DNA of 64,000 bases. Source: Adiantum capillus-veneris (lineage: Eukaryota > Streptophyta > Polypodiopsida > Polypodiales > Pteridaceae). A model generated the notes under the pieces. That model saw nothing but the letters and a program-made list of their open reading frames with translations, was not told the origin of the DNA and searched no databases. Each line of letters begins with the position of its first letter. Positions within the stretch are counted from its first letter, which is position 1. Shown in pieces: positions 36,594-47,893 of this stretch. Position numbers and translations under genes: made by a program. Location: the NCBI GenBank assembly GCA_014529385.2, contig CM043950.1, positions 157,176,545-157,240,544 on the forward strand. The letters are read 5' to 3'.

Positions 36594-38040
36594 GCAGGTT
36601 GGTGGTAAAGGGTGATACTTTATTGGTCATCAAGTAGTGGCTAGGCCAATGGCAGGTGAAACGGGATTTGTTAAAGCATTGATTCTATACCATTAAGAAA
36701 TTGTTAAATTTTTTAAAAGAGGTTCAGTTCAATCATGTTAAACGGGAGCAAAACCAAGAATCAGATCAGCTAGCAAGCAGCAAAGTGCAAGTGCAAGTTA
36801 CAAGTATACATGTGGCCCCAGCCACTTATGTTGTTCATGAGGACTTGAAAGGAAATTGAGGACTTTTTCAGCATGGGCCAGTGTTCAAAAAGGTTGTTCA
36901 AGCTCCAAAAATGAAGGATAATATAGAATTCTCACAAATTTACATTGATAGGAGAGGATCTTATGATCTATGGACGAGATGAAGTGTTTCGGAGGTGCTT
37001 TACAAAGAAGCAATTGGCATGATGTTGCAGCAATGGCATGAGGAAAGCGAACATCAAGGTAAAGACCAGGTTCTGTTTCGAGTTCTAAAAGCAAGGTTTT
37101 GGTGGCCTTCAGTAGTGCGTGATGTGTACTATTGGTGCAAAACTTGCCATGAATATCAGTCTATGGGTGAGAGGAGGATGATAGATGATTTACACAGGGC
37201 TATCATTGGCCAAGATGCCTTTGAGAAATGGGGTTTAGATGCCATTGGTCCACTCCCAAAATCGACAAGTGGGAAGAAATACATTGTGGTGGCTATTGAC
37301 TACCTTACCAAGTCGGTAGAGGCCAAAGTTGTGAAGGAGGTAAACGCTCATGTGGTAGCTCAATTTGTTTTTTATAACAATTGCTATCATTTTGGGGTAC
37401 CATGGGCACTCGTGTCAGATAGAGGACAAGGGTTTAGAAGAAATTGGTGGAAAGCGCAAATGGTCAAATCATAAAAATTCTTATGAAGTGTGTTTACAAG
37501 AAGGAAATGGAGTGGAAAATGAATTTGGAGAGGTGCTTATGGGCGTACAGGATGTCCTACAAAGTGGCGACCAATTTTTCTCCATTCGAGTTGTTCTATG
37601 GTAAGGAGGTGGTGTTGCCGATGCATATGCAACTAGGTGCTTTAAAAGGGATGTCGCACAGCAAGGATGCTACAGGATCAAATTGTCAGTCTCTAAGGTT
37701 TGAAAATGAAGAGGGAGGTGGCAGCGGATTATTATGTAAAGCAGCGGGAGAAATGAATTGCTAAGTTTAGCCAAAGTTTGCCTGATAAAAAGATAAAAGA
37801 CGGTGGTTTGGTGATGAAGGACAAGAGTTACTTGGACTTTACCTTCCAAAAGAAGTTCAAGAAGAAGTGGACAAGTCCGTACAAGGTGTAGAATGCCTTT
37901 CCAAACGGGACCTATCAACTGATGAGGACAAATGGGAAGCTACTAAGAAACAAGGTGAATGGAGTGCGGCTTAAGTTGTACTTCAATAGGATTTTGGCAC
38001 CCAATTTAAAACAAATTGTAGCCATAGGGATTTGGCAACC
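36594..38040 (+). pseudogene. Second RNase H and integrase of a Tat-like element (probably C)
   Basis: Opens in an archaeal-type RNase H: RLVVKGDTLLVIK, then FLKEVQFNHVKREQNQESDQ. The matching part of element B is RLMVKGDTLIILKQ and VQLYHIPRKQNEDAN. Integrase: HQGKDQVLFRVLKARFWWPS with CKTCHEYQ, DAFEKWGLDAIGPLPKSTSG (first Asp), VAIDYLTKSVEAK, WALVSDRGQGF (second Asp), then a shift to VESANGQIIKILMKC (Glu) and FSPFELFYGKEVVLPMH. The C-terminal part reads KKWTSPYKV and VNGVRLKLYFNR. This is the order expected to complete element C of 12804-13669, but the RT end and first RNase H are absent, so the link is inferred. Confidence 0.75.
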
Positions 38041-38193
38041 CACCTAAAGAGACTCAAGAGTAACGAACATACAACTTTGTACATATGGTGATGTTCCTTT
38101 TAGTGTGCTTGAGTATTCACAAAGTGTTGTAGGTTTCAGGTTCAATAAAAATTTCTTTTGGTTGAACATGAATGTTCAACAGGGGGTGGGCAA
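38041..38193 (+). other. 3' untranslated stretch and polypurine tract of the Tat-like element
   Basis: Non-coding sequence after the integrase stop, ending in the purine run cagggggtgggcaa (38180-38193), directly followed by an LTR-type TG start. Confidence 0.65.
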
Positions 38194-39265
38194 TGATGGT
38201 GCAACCAAAGTTGGTTTGAATCAGTAAGTGTGTTATGTAAGGCTATGGATGCCTACAAGTGTGGGACCAAGTGCTAAAGCTGGTATGAAAGGCCTGGGTA
38301 GGCGAGGTGCAACTAAATGCATGATTTATGATTTTTTTTGGTCAAAAGTTCTCCAACAAAGTTCACTTGGGATGGATATCTAAGGCATCCAAAGTGTGAG
38401 AGATGTGTTCTGGAATGTGGTTCTCAAGATGCTCTAGAAGCCTGTTCAAACGGCTCGTCAAAACGGGGCCACGATGTGAAAGTTATGCAAGTTTAAAGTC
38501 AGAAGGTCTTGCAAATCCCCAATGGGTAGGGTAGATGGGGACAAATGTCCAAAGCTGATGTCAGCAAGCAGATGTGTAGAGCTTGAGTTGTGAAGCATGC
38601 CGATCCTTTTGGATCGTCAATCAGAGCTTCAAGAGAAAGTTATGGCCATTTGAAATTTTGTCGGGGGCCAGCTGTGTGCCCACATGGTCATGTTGGAAAG
38701 CATGCCAACGGGGAAATTTTGGGCTTTGACCAAGCTCTGGAATGTCACAACAATATGGAACTGGTAAAAACAGATGGCATGTCAAACGAAGGCTGGATCG
38801 GCAAAATACAGAAGGTCAAAATGGGCGACAGTTGCTAGTCATGGAGAGCCACATAGATTTTTCAATTTTGATCACCTCAGTAGGTGGGTCCAAAAAATCA
38901 AAATGCGATAGGATTTGTGAGAATCAAAGCCTTGAACCCAATCTACAAGTATGCTTTTATAGCTCGGCATTAGGAGCATTGAGCTACAAGTGGCAGGGGG
39001 ATGAATCTTGGAAAGAAATTCATGAAAATCATTGTTTTTTTGGAGTTAGTGAGGAGATTGTTGAGGTTTGGGGAGGGTTTTCACCATGTACTGCCACATG
39101 GTACCCGAATTGCCCCACATGCTCTGTGGAGAGTTGGACCCTTGGGGTATATAGCCTATATGGTGGCCTCCCTTATGGTATCAAGCATGGAGAGAGCCAC
39201 AAGCTCTTGGCTATGGCTGCAAGCATCGACGGCATTGTGTGCACGCGTGTCTAGGCGGTGATGGT
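38194..39265 (+). repeat. 3' LTR (partial) of the Tat-like element, cut by element H
   Basis: Starts TGATGGTGCAACCAAAG right after the purine tract. About 1.07 kb is visible before element H at 39266. No second copy is in the window to confirm it. The open frames inside show no family motif. The remainder may lie after H, from 48852. Confidence 0.55.
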
Positions 39266-40211
39266 TGTTGACTGCTGGGTCAACAACACAACATAACTCA
39301 AGTTTCGTACCAAAGTCTTATCTTTTGCGAGTTATGAAATGTTGCGGATTATGGCTATAAACATCATTTGTAATGAGTAGTTATTCTAGTTTTAGAAGCC
39401 GGGGTGCAATGGCACTTCCAGATTATAAATACAAAGCCATTTGATCCTTTCAACCCCATTTTTGGTTAAACCCAAGGTAGCCTTAGTATATAAGGTACCT
39501 AGGTCATTTTGTAGAAAAGACTTTTATCATAATCAAAACTTGAGCGTTGTCGTCTACTGTGTGTGAGAGAGAAAGAGAGTGAGTGTGAGCTTCATCCTCT
39601 TGCTATGCCCGGCTTGCTCAACACATTGGAGATCCGACTGCACCATTGCTATAGGCTCGAGGAGAGCTATGCGACAACGCCAAGCATTCCACGCGAGACG
39701 AAGCGCACACGCCGACACATCTATGAGCTATTTTTGGTCGTAAGTGTATCAAACGATGTCTGTTTTCTGCGTGCTAGTAGTCTATAGAATCGTGGCAACA
39801 TAAGCTACGCATAGGTACTCATAAATTTCAGTTTCGGGCACTTTCAAAATTCTGCTCTGTCATCCTACGCGTTCTCCGCAAACGGGTTTAGAGTGAGGGT
39901 TTTGAGTGTAGAATCTTAGGGACAGGTGTATCCTAGTGAGGGGATGGTGTTCCTTAAGTTTCGTATGAATCTAGCATGATTAGGTGAGTTACCTTCCGTA
40001 TGTGTGTATGTGGCTAGGTGGTGTAGTTGAGAGCAGTGAGGTTCTTGATTGTGGTTTAGTTGGCCTTCCAGAGTGTTGTATGTGTAGGATGGTCTCAGCC
40101 TGACAAGCTAAAGAGATTTCCTCTGTGTGCCTATCGTGTCATCTGTGTCCTCGATTGACATTATGTTGATCTAGGTAGTGTTTGCATGCACTTCATGGGT
40201 GTGTGAGTCGC
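39266..40211 (+). repeat. 5' LTR of element H
   Basis: Matches 47894-48840 almost base for base, including tacctaggtcatttt, tactgtgtgtgagagag and cctagtgaggggatggtgtt. The last bases (ctcgtccaaca in the 3' copy) are replaced by cgcgtaggatg, so the LTR end and the expected primer site were lost or rearranged here. Confidence 0.9.
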
Positions 40212-40400
40212 CGCGTAGGATGTCTCAAGGCCATTTTTAGGTCCAAATGAAATTCTGAGCATACCATTGTGTTGCTGGACTTAAGGGGAGTCTCTGGACC
40301 AAATTTTGTTAAATTTTGAGCATATAGACATCCTACGCGTAGTATGTCTCTAGTCCAGTTTTAGGGTCCAATTGAACTTTTGACCATACAGAAGTGTTCA
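40212..40400 (+). repeat. Imperfect ~125-bp duplication in H leader
   Basis: gcgtaggatgtctcaaggcc (40213) and gcgtagtatgtctctagtcc (40338) start two similar stretches, each continuing with 'tttta-gggtcca-a-tgaa-tt-tga-cata'. It lies between the 5' LTR and the gag ATG. Function unknown. Confidence 0.6.
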
Positions 40401-40761
40401 CAGTGTCACAGAGATCCCAAATCTTCTTTCAAAATTGAATTTGGACTCATTCTGACCAGTCTAAACTGTATTTCACTATTTTGGCCATAACTTTCACAAA
40501 CGGTATCGGATTGAAAAAGTTTTTATATCAAAACGTAGCCTGAGAGCGGCTCTACAGATCTTAGAGCAAAACTTGAACTAAATGCATGCCGACGATAACC
40601 ATTTTGTTCAACTTTGAAAAAAACGTCGTTTGAGGCTTCAAAATTCATCGTCAAGTTAGTGGTGTCTAAAAGCGACATTTGCGAGAATTGTGACGAAACA
40701 ATTGCGGTTTTGGACATAGTTTCGACTTTTTCCTACTCAAAGCACTTGAACCTAGTGGACT

Positions 40762-42936
40762 ATGTCTACTCGAACCAAGCAAAAGCTCTTAAGCCCAAAA
40801 ATCATGTCTACCCTAGATTCAAACGCAGCTTACACAAGCTTGGAGATCCCGACGATAGAGGAATATCCTCCCTCAATGGATCTTCCAAACTTGCAATTGA
40901 TAAAGATCCATCTTGTTGAGAGAGTTTGGATGATTGGTCTTGAGAGTGAAGGACTATATAGATACATTGAAGACAATGAGGTCAATCTTTATAGGTGCTC
41001 AGATCCATACCTAGGAGAGATAACGGATTACAAGCTCTTATATTTCTACACATACGAAGTCGACTGTCAATGGAGATCTATAGTTGTCGACAAGTATGGA
41101 CGAGAATACAGAGTTGTAGAAAGCACAAATCCACAGACTGTACTAGAAAGAGGTGGATATTTGGTCAATGAAGGACCACAAATGCCTCCACCAAACACGG
41201 GAATTCCTATAGGAATTCCAAGAAGAGAGCCACCAGGATTCCCTTCAAGAGCGATAACGAGAGAAGGATTGGGAGAGTCTCTGGTTAGACTTGTAGACAA
41301 TCGATGAGTTAGACCATCCCAAGTCCAGAAATGGGTAAACAGAAAATACTCCGGAGATAAAGATCCGAGAGATCACGTAACGTCTTTTAAAAGAGTGATT
41401 AGAGTAGAGGAAGTTTCAGATTTTGCGACACAGTTTGCGAGATTTGGATTGACTCTAGAAAATGATGCGGCTACATGGTTCGACTCGGTGGAAAAATGGG
41501 ATTTTGAGACCCTAGATGAGTTGTTTGAGGATTTTATTGAAGAATTCTCGCCAAAAGGCATTGCTCACAACACGGTCTCGCAAATCCATAGATTCAAACA
41601 GAAAGAGAATGAATCAGTACGCAAAGCATCATTACGGCTCAAAAGATATGTTAAGCTCTGTCCGAGAGCGGAATTACCTACGCAATCACGACTGATGCTG
41701 ATCTTTACCCAGGGAATGAGACATGCGGGCCTTCAGAAGGATCTGCATATGATAAGGAAGGTGACGCTAAACGAGTTGATCAAAGAATCTCTTTATCTAG
41801 TGGATAACTGTGAGGCATACAAAGAAAAGGACTTAAAGAGTCAAGGAGATGACACATCCTCTCAGCACAGTGTTTCACAGATAAGTGAGTCCATTGCCAA
41901 GCCAACGGAACCTATTGATCAAGAAAAGCTTATCGACGACTTGGTCAAGAGGTTGATTCCTCTTGTAAGGTCTGATTTGGGAGAGCCGAAGTGGTGTGAA
42001 ATTGAGAGAAAATGGACGAACCATACGAGGGAAGAGTGCTATTATAGCATGGAAAATTCTAGGGAGAGGTATGTACAACCTGTTCCAGAAGCACCTATTC
42101 CACCTAGATACATTACGAAGAATACGCCAGGACCAGTAGGAGTTTTGAGGCCACAACTTTTTGTCTTAGGACAACATCCTCCGCTGCCCGGTGCTAGAAT
42201 GTAGGTAGACATGAGATACGTGCCAATGATGAAAGCATCAAATAAACCAACGCCAGTACCAGCTACAATGTGGTATAGCAACCAAAGTGAGCACTACCCT
42301 TCGGAGCAACAAAATGTGAGAGAAACACATGGATTGGTGAGGCCGGTACAACCTCCACCTCCTGGGTTTCAGTCGAAAGAAAGAAGGTATGAAATGGACG
42401 AAAGTACATTGCGATTCATTGCAAATAACGGCTTATCTAGGTCAAAGCTTGCTTATAGCCAAGAGGAAATGCTAAAATAATCTCCTCAACCAGAGACAGA
42501 TTGTCACAAAAGTCGTGACAACCACTTGGTAAAACAATGTCCTCATACGGAGATCACTAAAGTAAATGCCTATTGTCTTGAGTGTGGCATCACTCACTTG
42601 ATCCCCGATTGCCCGAAAAACTCAAACCAAATCAAGAAAAGCACGACAAATGTATTAGGGATTGTTCAGCCCCCTAGTAGCTCAGAAAATGAAAATGTCG
42701 TACCAGTGCAAGTGGTTACAAGAGCACAAGCTCAAAAGAAAGCTGATGAGAATCCAGAGACAAAGAACACGGAAAGTGACATGAGTCCAAAGACAGATGA
42801 TGGACCAAAGACAGGCGCACCTAGTCAGAAAACCAAGAGCAAACGAAATAGTTGGAAAGCTAGAAAGACTAGGATGAAAGCACGCAGGGAACGAGAGCAA
42901 AAATCCCTAGCTGAGAAGCTTACCGAAGCTGAGTAG
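40762..42936 (+). pseudogene. Gag of element H with two atypical zinc knuckles
   Basis: One frame, interrupted by stops at 41305, 42202 and 42478 but without a frameshift. After an N-terminal part of unknown type (PQMPPPNTGIPIGIPRREPP), the retrotransposon gag domain is clear: WVNRKYSGDKDPRDHVTSFK, DAATWFDSVEKWDFETLDEL, FIEEFSPKG, ESVRKASLRLKRYVKLCP and LIFTQGMRHAGLQKDL. Two knuckles follow, at 42502-42540 (CHKSRDNHLVKQC, second Cys replaced by Ser) and 42574-42610 (CLECGITHLIPDC). Both space the residues as C-x2-C-x3-H-x4-C, one residue shorter than the usual C-x2-C-x4-H-x4-C. A basic Lys/Arg-rich stretch (KTKSKRNSWKARKTRMKARR) follows. It would form the particle and bind RNA. The start at 40762 is the first ATG of the frame. 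Confidence 0.8.
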
Positions 42937-44538
42937 AAGATAAAACACCATGAGGAAAAGGAGGCACCTTCTCTTACACACATGGTTAAACCTCTAGAAG
43001 AACCATCCACGGATGAGAAACCGAGAAGTGCTAGTTCAGGAGGATCTGTGTTGGCAGAGAAGGTTAATGAGACATTAGATGCCCTTTTGAAAGCCTATGA
43101 TGTGAGGCTCAAAAACAACCAAACCCAAGAACACAGGTGGATGACATATCCCTATGCGGAACTAGAAATTCAAAGGTTTGAAATGTGCCAAAAAATGATT
43201 CAAACAGCCCAAGCTTTACTAGAACCACCAGTTGCAAAACCTGAGGATGTGATCCGTGTCATGCCTACACAAGTAATCCAGCCAAACCAGGAACTAAAAG
43301 AGCCAGATTCTATCCATAAGCACAAACCAAACCTCAAAGACCCAGCATTAGAACCAAGGATAGTACTGAATACCACGGATAACTCTTCTGAGGGATTTCA
43401 CCAAGCTATACCTGAGGATTGTAAATAGATAGATGGTCTTGACGAATTGTGGAAACAAGTCAGAGAGGCCAATGAAGCCGATGACCTAAGAAGACGAGTA
43501 GACAAGACTGGTGATGAACGAGGAGTGTTTCTACCAACAATAGAGGAATTTGAGACTGGATCTCAAATGAATCTAGACGTGCAATCGTGTTGGGGCGACA
43601 AAGGATCTGTACAATCTATGGATAGTCAACCCCATTCACTAAGAACACTACCGTCCTAAATGGGAGAGTACGAGACCAAGTGAGATGTGGTTGCAGTCCC
43701 ATCACAGAGACTATCTCCCAACAAGGCCATCGATTCAAAGGGGCTAGTAGATATTCTATCTACCCCAGTCACCTGTACAATAATGTTAGCCGAGTTTCTC
43801 AGAATAAGACCAAACATGTGGGCTAATGTGGGTAAATGTCTAGAGAAATTTGATGTAAAAACCCCAATGACTCAAATCGAGAAAGGCATCAAAGAGCTTG
43901 AAATGCCTCAACTAAATACTAGGCCAGTGCCATTAAACAAGGTAGGCGAGTATTACGAGGGAGAAGATGGAAACACCACCCTTCCTATGGAATTCAATGG
44001 TGTAAAAACCATGGCAATCCTTGACAGTGGAGCTGGCATGGCCATTGCAACCAAAGAAGTTTGGAAAAAATGGGGAAAACCTACCTTGATATCCACACGA
44101 ATGACCCTGCAGCTTGCAGACGGACACAAGGAAAAGCCCCTAGGACTACTAGAAAAAGTACTTGTTACTTCTTGTGGCATTGAATATGAACACACTTTTG
44201 CTGTTGTTGACTTTGGCAAGAAGAACAACTATGACATCATTCTGGGAAGACCATTCATGCGACAATTGAAAATGGTCCAAGATTGGGGTTATGACCATAT
44301 ATACCTGAGACATATGGAAACCATAACAAAGATAAACTTGAGGGACCATAGCTATAGAAATGTGACGAGAACGCCGGTAGAGGAGTTTGATTCCGCCACA
44401 GTAGAAGGATCAGAACTTCTAGCTTGGTTAGGTAATCCTAAAGAACTGTGGATGTGTGGAGCTTCACAATGTGGTAGCTTGAAACGTGAGGAATGTATGT
44501 TAGAGCGAGTTATAGAGGATAGGGACTATATCCCATAA
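42937..44538 (+). pseudogene. Linker and retropepsin of element H
   Basis: Same frame as gag, with stops at 42934, 43426, 43657, 43681 and 44536. A linker with EHRWMTYPYAELEIQRFE and QKMIQTAQALLEPP is followed by an aspartic protease: VKTMAILDSGAGMAIATKEV (active site D-S-G-A), TLQLADGHKEKPLGLLEK, HTFAVVDFGKKNNYDIILGR and PFMRQLKMVQDWGYDHIYLR. The second half has the I-I-L-G-R-P box that supports the fold. It would cut the gag polyprotein. RT would be expected next in an autonomous Ty3/gypsy element but is not found. Confidence 0.85.
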
Positions 44539-45744
44539 CCATTTCCTGAAGAAGAGTTGGAGCCTTTTGGATGGGAACACATCTTGGCTACTCTGGACGT
44601 GTGCGCCGTGGAGGATGCTCCCACAACAAAGTTTTGTGATGAAAATGGCTATGATGTCGTTCCTTATTTTGCAGTGAGTGTAATCTAGGAAAACAAAGAG
44701 AACCAAACATCAACAAGCTCTCGAAATAAGGAGCAAACAAAGAAATGTGGAGAATCAAAAGATAAAGAAGACGATGAGTTCTATGACTCTGTAGAACACT
44801 TTGAGCTTCAAGAAGATCAACGACCCGGGAATCAATGTCATCGCTACACGAATAAAGTGCATCAAAATTGGATTCCAAAGTCCTTGGTGAAGACACAGCC
44901 ACCACAAGCATCCTCATACATGGTTCCTAATAAGGATGAAAAGACTCGGCTAGGAGAAATATGACAAGAGCAACGAGCTTACAATGCTCTAATCAATGGG
45001 CTAGAAAAGTCCTCCAAGAGACTACCACCCACGAGCAAACAGACAGTAACTTTCCACTACCAGCCAAAAAATCAAGGGAAAGTACAAGAAGTCAACCTTG
45101 CTGAGGATAGTAGCGATAGTGATGAATCTTACAACATCCCCTATCATCAACTGAGGCCATCACTATCACCAACCCCTTCAGCAACAACCATGACAGGTCA
45201 AAAGAACGGGACAACAAGTCAAAGCCAAAAAGCTCGACAAATCTGGATACCAAAAAGCTAGATCGGCCAAAAACAGATATGGATCAAGAAGACAAAGATC
45301 TCTAATGACAAATCACAAGATCCAACACCAAAACAAAAACAAGGAAAGCGTGCACGAACGGGTAAGAATATCACAAAATTGCAAGCTTTCACAACTCGGG
45401 TTTGGGCTCCAACTAAGTTGATTCAAGCACAAAAAAGTCAGGAATTCATTTGGATTCCAAAACAACCACAATATCAACTTTCAAAGCCTGAATCCCGTCC
45501 CCAACCAAGCGTACAAGGGCTGAAGCAAAGACCACTGTCGACTCACACAACAAAAAGGTGGATCCCAAAGAAGTCTCTTCAAACACAAACAAAGCACGGG
45601 CAAGTATGGGTTCCCAAATGAGCGCAAGCAACAAAACAACCAATAATCACAAAGAAATGGGTCCCAAAGAAGAACAAAAAAATTGTTGTCAGTGCATCGC
45701 TGCTTGAATTCTTACAATTCTTCCTACGATTACAGTACAGTTAG
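44539..45744 (+). pseudogene. C-terminal tail with repeated W-[IV]-P-K motifs
   Basis: Still the same frame (stops at 44686, 44962, 45259 and 45619; final stop 45742). An acidic part (KDKEDDEFYDSVEHFELQED, NLAEDSSDSDESYNIPYHQL) leads to a Gln/Lys/Pro-rich, low-complexity region with about eight copies of a short motif: QNWIPKSL, RQIWIPKS, KQIWIKKT, TRVWAPTKL, FIWIPKQP, KRWIPKKS, QVWVPK and KKWVPKKN, spaced roughly 15-80 residues apart. I know no domain with this arrangement in Ty3/gypsy. It occupies the place of RT. Binding of a protein or nucleic acid partner is possible but unproven. Confidence 0.7.
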
Positions 45745-47270
45745 AAGAGAGCAAGTCGCTTCGATCAAGCAACGATACAGGAGCTTCAAAGACCATTACA
45801 TTGCTTAGAATAGGAAGCCTCGGCAACAAATGCCAATAAGCAAATTGCTTATACCCACATCTTGCACAACATAAATCTTTTCCATGCATTGACTGTGTAT
45901 ACATAATAGGGCTACATTACAAGGCCTGCATAGGCACAACTTTTAATTGCCCAAGCACAACACATACCCTTTGCGATACCCTCTCGTAAAGGATAACTCC
46001 AAATATGAAGGGGGGAGGCATTCTGAATGCGGACCTAACATTATGACTATTAGAGGGCAATTTTTTGTGAGATGCATTGAAATTTTGCATTTCATTGTGA
46101 TAATTTTTTCACGAAATTTAGAGTATATGCCCTCATAGTAGTGTTACAGAGGAGTATGGGGACAAAATCCATATATGAGCCCCTAGGGACATGTGTATAG
46201 TGTACATAGCATTGAGATTTCTATTTGAATGATTTTTCTTTTGTTGAGTTTTTTTTCAAGATTTTCTTTGTTTATTATTAAGAAAAAATTAAAAAATCCA
46301 TAATCAACATGAAGAAAAGACTGACGAGAGGCTTGAGGACTACAAAGAGAAGAAGGTACATGGAAACGATGAAACTTCACGAAGTATGTCTCAGCAGCCA
46401 CTACAACAGCCGAAGAACTTGTCACAAAGCAGTGTCATCATGCAACCGACAAGTCATAAAAGTCAGAGTCGAGTAGCTAAGCCACAAAATGAGTGAGGTG
46501 TTAGTCCCAAAGCTTCAAGTAATATTTTCTGTGGTCTAAGCGTCTTAGCTATTCTAGGTACTTCTCAAGCTGGAAGAGTTGAGCATATTTACGTTGTGTC
46601 GCTCATGCTGGTATAGGTGAGCAAAAGAGTCGAAGTCTAAGTACTTAAGTTCGGTGAAGTGAAGGAGAAGGTCCCAAAGACACTCACGTATTGAGCACGG
46701 TGAGATACGAGTGGAGAAACTTCAACATCGACAACCCTTCTTGGAAAGGTGGAAGCTATTGAGACATCTTTTCATGTCACATGTGCTACATTTATTCCTC
46801 GAAACACCCATCATCTCCTTCTTTCACATTGCATGCTTTTGTTGACAAATTTCTCATATGCATATAGAGTGTCCCATAATTGGCACTTGCATCAGGCACT
46901 CTTTCCGTGTTTCACCCAAGCACTCACCTTTCATGAACATGTCCTTCACGTTCAACTACTCAACTCCAATAAGAGTGTATACCAAAGGCATTTTTTTCCC
47001 ACCGGGTTTTTTCCCTTTGGTCATCCAGGTTTTAGACCCTAATCTAAAGACACCTATCACCATCCTCTTGTACATATTCCTTCTACATCAACAATAAGGA
47101 AATTCTACTCAAATCAATTGATAAATGAATTGGAGCACCAATTTCAGATCATAGCATACTTCTCCTCAATGGCGAGTCGAATAATGGCTTACAATGACAA
47201 TGCTGCAGACAACACTAACAACATGATTGCACAAGAACAAAGAAGTCCTCAATGACAAGGAGCAAACATA
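45745..47270 (+). other. Non-coding 3' part of element H
   Basis: About 1.5 kb with no supported ORF. It holds a T-rich block (46230-46290) and, at 46985-47100, the module ttttttcccaccgggttttt ... tggtcatccaggtttta ... acatcaacaataa, shared with 4970-5080. The strings 'cccactggg-tttttcc' and 'tcaaggttt' are common in 3' regions of plant LTR elements in general, which fits its place between coding region and 3' LTR. Confidence 0.6.
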
Positions 47271-47274
47271 AGGG

Positions 47275-47850
47275 TAATCAGAGGATCTCAAAAGCTTGTC
47301 CTTGATAATGCACATCGAATGCTCGGTAGGGTTTGAACCTCAAATTAGAATAATTAAGTCCTGGATTCAGCCTGAGAGACAGACTTTGCATTGGAGTGCA
47401 ACTTGGCCTAAAGAAGTTAAGGGTTTAGCCATACAATTTCTACAAAATCCTTACAAAGTTGTCATTGGCTCACAAGATCAAAAAGCCAATCACTCAATTC
47501 TACAGATTTTAGAAGTTGTTTCTGAGAATCACAAATACTCCAAATTGATAGATTTGTTGGAGCAAGTGATGGATGGAGCTTTCTCTATCCATGATGATAA
47601 GAGTCAAGTTAAACGACATTGGTTCTTTTTGAATTTAGATCTGGCAATAGACCTATAATGACAAAAACAGATGATGCAGCTCGGAGCGTGGAGGTGAAAG
47701 ACATAAAGTTCGTCATCAATTATGATTTTCGTGAATCATGTGAAGACTATATACATCGGATTGGACGAACAAGACAAGCTACTGCAAAGGCTATAGTCTA
47801 TACTTTCTTTACAACAACAAAACGACAGCAAAGACCACATCGCCATTGAC
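47275..47850 (+). pseudogene. Captured DEAD-box RNA helicase fragment (DDX5/RH20-like)
   Basis: Reads as the middle-to-end part of an ATP-dependent RNA helicase of the p68/DDX5 group (plant RH20/RH30). The DEAD box is changed to D-N-A-H (47304-47315). A frameshift follows, then GFEPQIRIIKSWIQPERQTL, motif III WSATWP (47392-47409), NPYKVVIGSQDQKANHSI and KYSKLIDLLEQVMDG. About 25-30 residues expected next are missing. It resumes at AFSIHDDKSQ, then, after a stop and shift, [39 protein letters not shown] (motif VI begins), and [10 protein letters not shown]. No introns interrupt it, which suggests capture from spliced RNA. It ends 44 bp before the 3' LTR, in the same orientation as gag. Non-functional as helicase. 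Confidence 0.9.
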
Positions 47851-47879
47851 AATCAAGTCATGTCGGGGAAGACGTGAAC

Positions 47880-47893
47880 GCGGAAGGGGGGAA
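47880..47893 (+). other. Polypurine tract of element H
   Basis: gcggaaggggggaa directly before the TGTTGACC start of the 3' LTR. This would be the plus-strand primer. Confidence 0.85.

Noticed and set aside
38590-39261. Several 80-170 codon frames in the Tat-like LTR
   Set aside because: They overlap each other in different frames, show no family motif and lie in an LTR following a purine tract.
47275-47850. A functional host RNA helicase gene
   Set aside because: Only the middle-to-end part is present, the DEAD box is altered, an internal segment is missing, there are frameshifts and stops, and it lies within LTR boundaries.
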